A DNA stretch of 5,414 nt. Source: Candidatus Methanophagales archaeon. Its GTDB lineage: Archaea > Halobacteriota > Syntropharchaeia > Alkanophagales > Methanospirareceae. This document shows positions 1-5,323 of this stretch, piece after piece; position 1 is the stretch's first letter, and each line of letters starts with the position of its first letter. A program made the translations under genes and the position numbers. The stretch covers positions 1 through 5,414 of the forward strand of contig PIXU01000214.1 in assembly GCA_003601795.1 (NCBI GenBank), read 5' to 3'. Below the pieces are notes generated by a model. That model ran no database searches, was not told the origin of the DNA, and saw only the letters and a program-made list of their open reading frames with translations.

Positions 1-2
1 CA

Positions 3-296
3 TGCCCGGGCACATGTGGGCATTCGGAAGAAATAACCCTGTGGAACGACACATGGAACATAACCGCCAGAAGGGATAAAAGCGAAAGCGATTGGCACGT
101 CATTGAGTTCCCCCATTCCTTCTCTCTAATCGCAAATCACACTTACCACTACTCTATACGCACCGGCTCCTATCCCCTTATAATCCATCGCCATACATTC
201 ACTAACAGTTATGGAACCATAAATTGTACCTCGTTTCGGGATGTCAATGGTAACGTGTATGACGACTGGATACCAGCAATCAAACTGGAGGGTTGA
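3..296 (+). CDS. C-terminal end of an exported beta-sandwich protein (5' partial)
   Basis: An open frame runs in from the window edge and ends at TGA 294-296, giving 97 residues of a longer protein. It is rich in Asn, Thr, Tyr and Trp and has four N-glycosylation sequons (NDT, NIT, NHT, NCT), which fits an archaeal cell-surface or secreted protein. The stretch from HYSIRTGSYPLIIH to the end (GTINCTSF, then DWIPAIKL) resembles, from memory, a beta-sandwich module that closes many large exported proteins of methanogens and ANME archaea; I cannot name the domain. No membrane anchor or sorting tail follows, so anchoring, if any, must lie outside the window. It converges on the Lrp-type gene with only 36 bp between stop codons. 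The frame is confident because composition and motif agree. The function is unknown, perhaps surface binding. Confidence 0.7.
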   Translation, partial: CPGTCGHSEEITLWNDTWNITARRDKSESDWHVIEFPHSFSLIANHTYHYSIRTGSYPLIIHRHTFTNSYGTINCTSFRDVNGNVYDDWIPAIKLEG

Positions 297-332
297 ATTA
301 TAGCTATAGCTCTATTAATCTTAACCTTAGCC

Positions 333-851
333 TTACAGTGTTACTCTTAATCTACGCCCTTCCTCTTCCTCACCATACACCTCGCCATTCTCTTTATATG
401 TCTTCAATAAGAAATGCGTCACTGTGTTACGAACCTGTTCAAGCGGCGCTATCTTCTCCGCAACGAAATATGCAACTTCTCGCATCGTCTTTCCCGCCAC
501 CAGCACCGAGAGGTCATACTCGCCCGAGACCAGCCGCACTGACTTCACTTCTGGGAACTTCGATATCCGCTCTGCAATGTTGTCATAACCGGTGCTCCGC
601 TCTGGTATGACTTTTATATCTATCAATGCCTGTACTGCCTCTATACCGGCTTTTTCATAGTCTATTATCGCCTTGTACTTCCTTATTATTCCCTTAGTCT
701 CCAGCTCCTCAATGATGCTCTTCACTTCCGATTCTTTCAAACCCGCCAGAGTCGCTATCTCCCTATCACTCAGCCTTGCATTCTCTTCCAGTATCTTCAA
801 TATCTCACTATGCTTATCTTCTATCTTCATCTCCTTATTATAATACTCCAT
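333..851 (-). CDS. Lrp/AsnC-family transcriptional regulator
   Basis: A 172-residue protein of normal length for archaeal Lrp/AsnC regulators. The N-terminal winged HTH spans about residues 12-60 (EILKILEENARLSDREIATL, then SEVKSIIEELETKGIIRKYK). The RAM/AsnC ligand-binding domain spans about 72-152 and carries the family hallmark SGEYDLSVLV near 109-118, followed by a typical archaeal acidic tail. Members bind DNA as dimers or octamers and respond to amino acids or other small effectors; the effector here cannot be read from sequence. I kept the first ATG (851-849). It has no Shine-Dalgarno but has an AT-rich TATA-like element about 27-33 bp upstream (877-884), as in leaderless archaeal genes. 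A second ATG eight codons in (830) is preceded directly by GGAG, too close to act as a ribosome site. It is divergent from the methyltransferase gene, so regulation of itself or its neighbour is possible. Confidence 0.93.
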   Translation of the reverse strand: MEYYNKEMKIEDKHSEILKILEENARLSDREIATLAGLKESEVKSIIEELETKGIIRKYKAIIDYEKAGIEAVQALIDIKVIPERSTGYDNIAERISKFPEVKSVRLVSGEYDLSVLVAGKTMREVAYFVAEKIAPLEQVRNTVTHFLLKTYKENGEVYGEEEEGRRLRVTL

Positions 852-917
852 AATATACGCTATACATAATTAGATAGATATAGACACAGGTGTTATAGGT
901 ATAAAGTTAGGGTAGAT
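852..917. promoter_or_regulatory. Divergent intergenic promoter region (Lrp gene / methyltransferase)
   Basis: These 66 bp separate two divergent start codons and must hold both promoters. On the minus strand an element reading CTATATCT (877-884) lies about 30 bp before the Lrp start, the spacing expected for a leaderless transcript. On the plus strand TTATAGGTATAAAG (892-905) is the best TATA-like stretch, but it lies close to ATG 918, so the plus-strand start site is uncertain. A TATA-GCG-TATA motif (855-865) next to the Lrp start is a weak candidate for an autoregulatory site. Elements were assigned by eye only. Confidence 0.5.
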
Positions 918-1508
918 ATGAAGAAGCAACTGGAGATTCTGCTGGAGCGGTTAGAGGATGTGGAGAATCCATCGGTGGCTGAGGAGCAATATAGCACCCC
1001 ACCTGCATTAGCTGCGGAATTGCTCATACTCGCTTTCCTGCACGGAGATATAGCAAATCGTACTGTTTATGATCTGGGGTCAGGGAATGGGATACTGGCA
1101 ATAGGTGCGAAATTACTGGGTGCAAAAGAGGTGATAGGTATAGAACGCGACAGGAATGCGATAAAGGTAGCGATAGAGAACAGCCAGAAGCTGGGTGTTG
1201 AGGTCGAATTCAGGCGATGTGATGTACGAACGTTGCATGCAAGAGGTGACACAGTGGTGATGAATCCCCCCTTCGGCGCTCAGCGCAAGAACAGGCACGC
1301 AGATAGAGCATTCCTGAGGAAGGCTTTTGAAATCGCATCGGTTGTATATACCATACACAATGCAGGTAGTGAACCATTCTTAAGAACTTTTGTACATCCC
1401 GCTTCTATCTTACGGTTCCCCACCTCTTTTAGCATGAGAAGGAGATTCTGGTTCCATAAGCGCGATAAGAAACAGATAGCTGTGGATTTGTACAGAATGA
1501 ACCTATAA
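918..1508 (+). CDS. METTL5-like N6-adenine RNA methyltransferase (COG2263 type)
   Basis: A 196-residue class I SAM-dependent methyltransferase, close in length to human METTL5, which makes m6A in small-subunit rRNA. The features line up in the family order: EEQYSTPP (22-29); motif I DLGSGNGIL (52-60); acidic motif II IERD (75-78); CD at 101-102; catalytic NPPFG (116-120) of N6-adenine methylases; VYTIHN (143-148), matching the METTL5 VYSLH region; and a C-terminal FHKRDKKQIAVDLYRMNL resembling the METTL5 ending. Expected role: cytoplasmic methylation of an rRNA adenine. Human METTL5 needs the TRMT112 partner, which is not encoded here. Start ATG 918 is used because EQY lies at the usual distance from it; the Shine-Dalgarno is weak (AGGGTAG, ending just before the start). 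It stands alone and is divergent from the Lrp gene. The exact rRNA site is an inference from the family. Confidence 0.92.
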   Translation: MKKQLEILLERLEDVENPSVAEEQYSTPPALAAELLILAFLHGDIANRTVYDLGSGNGILAIGAKLLGAKEVIGIERDRNAIKVAIENSQKLGVEVEFRRCDVRTLHARGDTVVMNPPFGAQRKNRHADRAFLRKAFEIASVVYTIHNAGSEPFLRTFVHPASILRFPTSFSMRRRFWFHKRDKKQIAVDLYRMNL

Positions 1509-1578
1509 AAATATCTCCGTTTTGTTATAAAAAGAAGGAAATAATTTAGCCCATTCTCTATCCTTGTGCTTGAATTTT

Positions 1579-2204
1579 TCACAGTTCTATCACATTTTCT
1601 TTTTTGATGCAAACAGATATAATAAGAAATATTGACCTTCTCGAAGACTTTTCCGTCGGGGATGTTCCACGTCCGTAGATTTCCACTGGGTCTGTCACTT
1701 TCAACGTAACACCATCGTACTCCTTCGGGTCTAAACCAGTAAATTTTATCCTGATAGGAGTGCCCTGTGCAACCTTGCTCACGGTTTGGTCCCTTTTTGC
1801 AGTTTTAACTTCAAGTCTACGGAACTGACAGTGATATTAGTTACATTGCAGCCATAACTCGGGTCATCACAGCACACTTCATATTTGCCAGTTTTCAATG
1901 TGTTATTCAAGTAGTCCATCAGAACCCGTAGGAGGTGGGTCATAATCTTCAACCCCCCGCTTACCCCGTACAAAATCACCTTTCCAGAAGGACCGCCAGT
2001 TCTATTGTAGAACTGTATCACCTGCTCCTTTAAAATGGTTGAATCATTTCCATCCAGCCATCCATCCAGCCAGATGCTAGCATTATAGTAGTTAACGACA
2101 AACATGGGTCCATACTCGCTTGTTATTGTTTGATGTGCAACGACAGTTCTTGCTGATACCGGAGGCACGGGTCGTGTCCCCGTCTCATATGCTATGCTGC
2201 ATAA
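1579..2204 (-). pseudogene. Decayed exported protein, N-terminally truncated, two frameshifts
   Basis: Minus-strand coding sense continues through three frames. Frame one runs from about 2204 to stop 1779 (129 residues from GTG 2168). Frame two picks up with SKVAQGTPIRIKFTGLDP near 1782 and ends at 1579, but after DPVEIYG the sense moves to a third frame near 1672 (TWNIPDGKVFEKVNI). The first segment has six N-glycosylation sequons (NAS, NDS, NRT, NNT, NVT, NIT) and a CC...C cluster, so the ancestor was exported. Yet no signal peptide or transmembrane start remains, and an in-frame stop lies at 2205-2207. The lost N-terminus borders the IS5-type relic, so insertion or deletion there is the likely cause. 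Alternatively, frames one and two could be two coupled genes: the stop overlaps a GTG, with GGGA 7 bp upstream of it. The third-frame continuation argues against this. The 3' limit is approximate and I do not recognise the family. Confidence 0.6.
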
Positions 2205-2238
2205 CTATAAATGTAGACGTTTTCCTATGGAATGAATT

Positions 2239-2658
2239 ATGAAAAAAGAGCGTTGGGGGAAGAAATATGAAGATAAGCGAAACTGGAGAGAATACAATGA
2301 GAAACTTGTAGCTCGTGGAGAAGCATGTATTTCGCTGGATTTGATTGAAACGTGGGATAAAGATTTAGAGAAATTATAACAGAGGGAAGGTTAGGCGCAC
2401 CATATGTATATCATGAATGCCTGACGGTGTTTTTGCGTATTTACATGTGTTGCTGAACACCGATTACAGAGGGCTTAAAGGATTTCTTAGGGGTTTATCC
2501 AGGCTTATCAGCTTTGATGTGCCTGACTATACCACCATTTGCAGACGAGTAAACAAAGTCGCTATAGTGATAAAAAGACCTTGATTTCCTATAAGGACAA
2601 AGAGGTGGTGGTTTATCTTGACTCTTCCGGCGCGAAGGTAACGAATCGTGGAGGGTAA
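2239..2658 (+). pseudogene. IS5-type transposase relic (N-terminal half, at least four frame changes)
   Basis: Piece one, from ATG 2239 to TAA 2379, encodes 46 residues with a basic start and WREYNEKLVARGE, typical of archaeal IS5-like transposases. The homologous reading then hops frames: NRGKV (2378-2392), GAPYVYHECLTVFL (from 2394), AYLHVLLNTDYRGLKGF and VPDYTTICRRVNK (2435 to stop 2584), and DKKTLISYKDKEVVVYLDSS followed by GAKVTNRGG (2569-2658). PDYTTICRRVNK and the D-S-(T/S)-G-x-K-V-T-N-R-G block with the first catalytic Asp are hallmarks I recall for this group. The sequence after NRGG, with the other catalytic Asp/Glu residues, is missing. It ends at 2658, two bases before the next gene's BRE/TATA. 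I could not define terminal inverted repeats. Inactive for certain; the family name is from memory. Confidence 0.82.
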
Positions 2659-2660
2659 TC

Positions 2661-2674
2661 GAAAGGTTTAAATA
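2661..2674 (+). promoter_or_regulatory. BRE/TATA promoter of the DUF2178-HTH operon
   Basis: GAAAGG followed by TTTAAATA (2667-2674) matches the archaeal BRE plus TATA consensus closely. Archaeal initiation about 25 bp downstream of the TATA centre would place the start near 2696, leaving a leader of about 35 nt before ATG 2731. A second AT-rich stretch, TTATATAT (2683-2690), could act as an alternative TATA box. The leader ends with AAGGGG (2721-2726), a moderate Shine-Dalgarno 4 bp before the ATG. Confidence 0.7.
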
Positions 2675-2690
2675 CCTCGGCGTTATATAT

Positions 2691-2709
2691 TTCTAACATA
2701 AAGTTAGAA
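2691..2709. promoter_or_regulatory. Inverted-repeat operator candidate (TTCTAAC-N5-GTTAGAA)
   Basis: This is a perfect dyad with 7-bp arms, TTCTAAC at 2691-2697 and GTTAGAA at 2703-2709, around the spacer ATAAA. It lies 16 bp after the TATA box and covers the predicted transcription start, an ideal place for a repressor to block RNA polymerase. The operon's last gene encodes a small XRE-type HTH protein, a class that binds such dyads as a dimer, so autorepression is the simplest reading. The repeat is seen directly; binding is inferred. Confidence 0.6.
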
Positions 2710-2730
2710 TAAATTAACCTAAGGGGTAAA

Positions 2731-3099
2731 ATGGAAAGAAAAAAATTTGTGGTGTACGCAGCTTTGATTTGTGCTGCGATGGGAGCAGTCGTTGGATATG
2801 GAGTGTCAGTGAGAAACGCTTTGTTGCCAGTAATTGCCTTTGCTATTGGAATCGTTCTGATTGCTTTAGGAAGGAAGAAAGTTACAGAAGTTATGGAGGA
2901 TGAGAGAGTAATTAGAATAAGTGAGAAAGCCTCGAGGATGGTGTTTCAGGTTTTTGTAACTGCGGCAGCCCTGATAAGTACGACATTGCTAGCATTGAAT
3001 AGGTATACAGAGGTCGGTTATACCCTAGCTTTTTTGGCATGTGCTTTGCTGATCCTTTACATGATTTTATATGGATACTATCGCAGGAAAAGTCTATAA
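2731..3099 (+). CDS. DUF2178-family four-helix membrane protein, first copy
   Basis: A 122-residue integral membrane protein. Hydrophobic segments lie at about 6-24, 29-47, 70-89 and 95-115, with basic ends (MERKK, YYRRK). Between helices 2 and 3 is the family-type motif MEDERVIRISEKASRMVF (55-72), a charged cytoplasmic loop characteristic of DUF2178 proteins. Function is unknown in the family. Members are often encoded beside small HTH regulators, as here, so a role in sensing and relaying a membrane signal to the regulator is plausible but unproven. It is the first gene behind the BRE/TATA promoter and operator dyad, with AAGGGG 4 bp before the ATG. The next gene follows after 15 bp and is a paralogue, so the pair may form a hetero-oligomer. 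The family assignment is from memory, but motif and topology agree well. Confidence 0.85.
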   Translation: MERKKFVVYAALICAAMGAVVGYGVSVRNALLPVIAFAIGIVLIALGRKKVTEVMEDERVIRISEKASRMVFQVFVTAAALISTTLLALNRYTEVGYTLAFLACALLILYMILYGYYRRKSL

Positions 3100-3114
3100 T
3101 AGATGAGGTAAAAA

Positions 3115-3495
3115 ATGAGAGGAAGAAAGAATAAAACCGGGTTTTATGCTGGCATTTCAATGGTTTTTATTGGGGTTTTGTTTTGGCTATTTAAAATTTA
3201 TCCTTTAGGAGGTGGACTGATCTTAGCAGGAGTTCTTCTGCTTATTTCAAATATATACTATGCAAGGAAATCGGAGACAGAAACTATTATCGATGAGAGG
3301 ATAGAAAGGATAAACGATAAGGCAGGTCATTATGCCTTCTGGATAACTGTTCTATCTCTATCTATCATTTTTTGGATTAATTTTTATGGGATACTTAGGG
3401 TGAATTTGAGAGAAATGTATGAGATCTCCTTGTTCATTGGGATCTACTCATGGTTTCTATTGAGATTCTACTTTTCTAGAAAGGGATTGAAATGA
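3115..3495 (+). CDS. DUF2178-family four-helix membrane protein, second copy
   Basis: A 126-residue protein with the same plan as its upstream neighbour: basic N-terminus (MRGRKNK), hydrophobic segments at about 9-27, 30-49, 73-91 and 102-119, and a central loop motif IDERIERINDKAGHYAF (59-75) matching the DER-x-x-R-I-x-x-KA core of the first copy. Outside that motif the two are strongly diverged, so this is an old duplication or a pairing of two family members rather than a recent tandem copy. Helix 3 is rich in aromatic residues (FWINFYG). The Shine-Dalgarno GAGGT (3105-3109) lies 5 bp before ATG 3115. Its stop overlaps the HTH gene start by 4 bp, so translational coupling ties the membrane protein to the regulator. 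The biochemical role is unknown. Confidence 0.85.
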   Translation: MRGRKNKTGFYAGISMVFIGVLFWLFKIYPLGGGLILAGVLLLISNIYYARKSETETIIDERIERINDKAGHYAFWITVLSLSIIFWINFYGILRVNLREMYEISLFIGIYSWFLLRFYFSRKGLK

Positions 3496-3692
3496 AAACG
3501 AGGATCAAAGAATATAGAGCAAGATACAATCTCACTCAAGAAGAGTTAGCAAAAAAAGTAGGGGTTAGAAGAGAGACTATCGTTTTCTTGGAGAAATGTA
3601 AGTATAATCCATCCCTTAAACTTGCATATAAAATAGCCAAAGTATTGAACACAACAATTGAGGAGTTGTTTATATTTGATGAGAATGATTGA
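3492..3692 (+). CDS. Small XRE-type HTH transcriptional regulator (YgzD/YozG-like)
   Basis: A 66-residue protein that is essentially a single Cro/C1-type HTH domain. RIKEYRARYNLTQEELAKKV leads into VGVRRETIVFLEKCKYNPSL (scaffold helix, positioning helix 15-22, recognition helix about 26-36), then LAYKIAKVLNTTIEELF, the family-typical end. Length is normal for the COG1476 type, which lack an effector domain. The start ATG overlaps the upstream TGA by 4 bp (ATGA), with AAGGGA 5 bp before it. Because the protein has no sensor of its own, the two co-translated membrane proteins are candidates for the sensing partner, for example by tethering it. The perfect dyad at the operon promoter is a likely binding site, giving autorepression. 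The HTH fold is confident; targets and the partner role are inference. Confidence 0.93.
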   Translation: MKTRIKEYRARYNLTQEELAKKVGVRRETIVFLEKCKYNPSLKLAYKIAKVLNTTIEELFIFDEND

Positions 3693-3879
3693 TCTTTTAA
3701 GAGGTTCTGGCGGACTTCTACGGGTGCATGCAATCCTTAACCTTTGCTTACGCTTAGGGAATATAACAGCAGATAAAAGATTTCGAGCCGAAGCTCCTTC
3801 CAAAGTTTGCTGTCGCAGTTCTTCTTTTATCCGCAAACCGTCAGGTGAAATTTCTCCGATTAATAGGAGGAGGTGAAAA
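3693..3879. other. Intergenic region with long imperfect dyad (3769-3780 / 3823-3834)
   Basis: This 187-bp gap separates the HTH gene from the next pair. Arms GCAGATAAAAGA (3769-3780) and TCTTTTATCCGC (3823-3834) pair at 11 of 12 positions. Between them lie smaller dyads: GAGC-CGAA-GCTC (3785-3796), CAAA-G-TTTG (3801-3809) and CTG-TCG-CAG (3810-3818). Possible readings are a structured RNA leader for the gene at 3880, a terminator-like structure (no clear T tract), or the remnant of a small non-autonomous element. I see no convincing TATA box for the downstream pair, so it may be read through from the upstream operon. Both strands have open frames here, but none has a convincing start or protein-like character. 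Confidence 0.4.
3866..3876 (+). promoter_or_regulatory. Very strong Shine-Dalgarno GGAGGAGGTGA
   Basis: It contains GGAGGTGA (3869-3876), a full 8-nt complement of the archaeal 16S anti-Shine-Dalgarno, and an overlapping extra GGAGG just upstream. It fixes the start of the next gene at ATG 3880, only 3 nt after the last matched base. It is the strongest ribosome site in the window and suggests efficient translation. Confidence 0.85.
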
Positions 3880-4089
3880 ATGTTTAAAAATAAATGGAGG
3901 AAAACTACATTTTACATATGGCTCATATCTATACCATGTGCTTTGGCCGGAGGATTCTTAAGAGAATATAGCGCTTCTTTCACTGTATTATTAGTTGCAG
4001 GACTGATTGGCTCTATAGTTGACACTAAAACTTGTGACAAAATGAGAGGTGAAACTTCGCATAAAAAGGAAAGGAGTGATAAATCATGA
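3880..4089 (+). CDS. Small two-helix membrane protein, unrecognised
   Basis: A 69-residue protein with a basic start (MFKNKWRK), a hydrophobic segment at about 10-26 (FYIWLISIPCALAGGF), a short loop (LREYSAS), a second segment at about 33-48 (SFTVLLVAGLIGSIV), and a hydrophilic, strongly charged tail (KMRGETSHKKERSDKS) that is probably cytoplasmic. I recognise no family. ATG 3880 is fixed by the strongest Shine-Dalgarno in the window. Its stop overlaps the next start (ATGA, 4086-4089), so it is translationally coupled to the anchored secreted protein. The pair probably works together at the membrane, perhaps as a small chaperone or anchor subunit, but nothing in the sequence shows a reaction. 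Codon choice and base composition look like those of the DUF2178 genes upstream. Confidence 0.75.
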   Translation: MFKNKWRKTTFYIWLISIPCALAGGFLREYSASFTVLLVAGLIGSIVDTKTCDKMRGETSHKKERSDKS

Positions 4090-4568
4090 TGAAAAATAAG
4101 AGATTACATTTCAGTATTCTGATTCTCGTAGTAGTCATAGCATGTTCGTTAGTTTATAAATCTGCCTCATCCCCTATTATTGTCGAAGGCACTGTTGACC
4201 ATAAAGTGATAACGGGGCTAAAGGGAGATACATCATATACAATCTTGGTTAATAGGATGATTGACAACAGATCATGGATTTTATTAAAAGATAAGAGTTA
4301 CGGAGAATTCTTTCCCAAAAAGGATAACAACACTTTTATTAGTAAATCGTTGGAAGATAAAATGAAGAGCGAGTATTCTGATATCAAATACCTTGTCTCC
4401 ATAAGATTAGATTCCAGAGATCCAATCAATGGTATCGATAAAGGAGAAGCCTTAGCATACTTTGTAAGCAAGGAAGACTTCAACAAGGTGAAAATAGGTG
4501 ATAAGGTGAAATATGAAGTTTCAAGGTCAACAGTTAATACGATCAAAAAGTTCTTGGAATATTACTGA
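4086..4568 (+). CDS. Exported or lipid-anchored protein with small beta-rich domain, unrecognised
   Basis: A 160-residue protein that starts MMKNKRLHF, then has one hydrophobic segment (about 9-24, ILILVVVIACSLVY). VIAC at 17-20 fits a lipobox, so Cys20 may be lipidated after signal cleavage; otherwise the segment is an uncleaved anchor. The external part (30-160) has alternating beta-like stretches: IIVEGTVDHKVITG, TSYTILVN, SWILLKDKSYGEFF, and a terminal YFVSKEDFNKVKIGDKVKYE that resembles the closing strands of a small beta-barrel or OB-like fold. Only two sequons (NRS, NNT) are present and no catalytic motif is visible. ATG 4086 overlaps the previous stop, with AGGAG (4072-4076) 9 nt upstream; ATG 4089 directly after it is an equally possible start. 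It is the last gene of the cassette and no clear terminator follows. Function unknown. Confidence 0.78.
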   Translation: MMKNKRLHFSILILVVVIACSLVYKSASSPIIVEGTVDHKVITGLKGDTSYTILVNRMIDNRSWILLKDKSYGEFFPKKDNNTFISKSLEDKMKSEYSDIKYLVSIRLDSRDPINGIDKGEALAYFVSKEDFNKVKIGDKVKYEVSRSTVNTIKKFLEYY

Positions 4569-4655
4569 AAAAGATCGCTAGAGGTAAGGTTCCATGAACT
4601 CCTCGCTTCGCTCGCCCAAATGCCACAGCCCAAACTTATATCCCGCTAATATATT

Positions 4656-5071
4656 ATGATTAACCCCCTCCACCAACCATTCACAAAAGATCATTATATC
4701 AGTCTCCAATCTATCAAAAATGAAGCTATAACGATGTTGAAGGTCGTGATACTCGCAATGTGCTTTGAAGGAGATATAACCTTCGTAATAAGCGAATTAA
4801 AGGCTAAAGCATCGTTAAGGGAGTTTACAGGCTTCTAAGCAGGTTTACAGTTGATCAGTTTGTGGATATGGTGTTGAGAACCGTAAACGCCGTTTGTGGA
4901 AAGCGAAAGATCGTAAAAACGATAATAATTGGAGATATCACCAATTTGACGGTGAATATTAACAGGTTCAGAAAGAAGTATAAGAGTGAAGATTTAAAAT
5001 ATAAGGACTATAGGGCTATAAATGGGCTTATTCCAGGTTCAGAGGCTATTATTTTGGTGGTGGGGGGTTAA
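4656..5071 (+). pseudogene. Second transposase relic (IS4/IS5-like DDE type), frameshifted
   Basis: Piece one (ATG 4656 to stop 4838) encodes a helical N-terminal region ending ASLREFTGF. The reading resumes one frame over at about 4832 with LLSRFTVDQFVDMVLRTVNA, then VCGKRK and NINRFRKKYKSEDLKYKDYR. It then shifts again at 5023, where WAYSRFRGYYFGGG continues the sense. This order (DQFVDMVL, GKRK, a D-x-T strand, RKK, KDYK-WGYS-RGYY) matches, from memory, a DDE transposase family common in Methanosarcina and ANME genomes. Compared with that memory, a stretch between TGF and SRFT seems deleted, and everything after the first catalytic block is missing. It is different from the IS5-type relic at 2239, so two separate elements landed on either side of the cassette. 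Upstream, CTTATATCC (4635-4643) is a possible residual promoter. Non-functional; the exact IS family is uncertain. Confidence 0.68.
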
Positions 5072-5323
5072 AATACTTCGCGAAGATTATTTAATTCGTT
5101 CAGGTTTGGAGAGGACCACAAACCACAAGTTGGATGGGGAGTTATTCCAGTTCTGGTACTTTCAACTTCAAAGAGCCGTAATAATGTAATCGCTTACTCA
5201 AGTTTAAGTTAAATCCCGTTTGTTACAATTTACATTGCATCCCTATAAAAGTTGCGAAGGCATTTGGGTGTAAGCCGAAGTGTTGATATGATCGAGTCCA
5301 AGTGCCAGAACCCGCCAAGGTCT
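5072..5323. other. Stretch without a supportable gene
   Basis: About 250 bp with frequent stops in all frames. A 10-bp palindrome CTTCGCGAAG (5076-5085) sits just after the transposase relic; it is too short for a confident terminator. A short minus-strand stretch ending in GSLKLKVPELE (stop near 5142) looks protein-like but has no start or extension, so it may be coding debris. Nothing else stands out. Confidence 0.5.

Noticed and set aside
293..610. Plus-strand open frame of about 105 codons over the Lrp gene
   Set aside because: It is antisense to the well-supported Lrp/AsnC coding sequence and has low-complexity, unprotein-like composition.
3703..3712. GGTTCTGGC shared in inverted orientation with about 5300-5312, as possible element ends
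   Set aside because: Only 9 bases match and nothing around them extends the similarity, so chance is sufficient.
3546..3836. Minus-strand open frame of 96 codons crossing the HTH gene and the following gap
   Set aside because: It starts with TTG without a ribosome site, is antisense to a clear HTH gene, and its translation resembles no family.
3757..3860. Cobalamin-riboswitch-like words (GGGAA, AGCCGAAG, GGTGAAAT) before the gene at 3880
   Set aside because: The words occur in the wrong order and at the wrong spacing for the B12 fold, and the conserved junction is missing.
4600..4615. CTCGCTTCGCTCG as a repeat or hairpin
   Set aside because: It occurs once, is not truly self-complementary, and has no T tract after it.
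5076..5085. CTTCGCGAAG palindrome as a terminator
   Set aside because: The stem is only 5 bp with no loop, no real T tract follows, and it lies behind a dead transposase.
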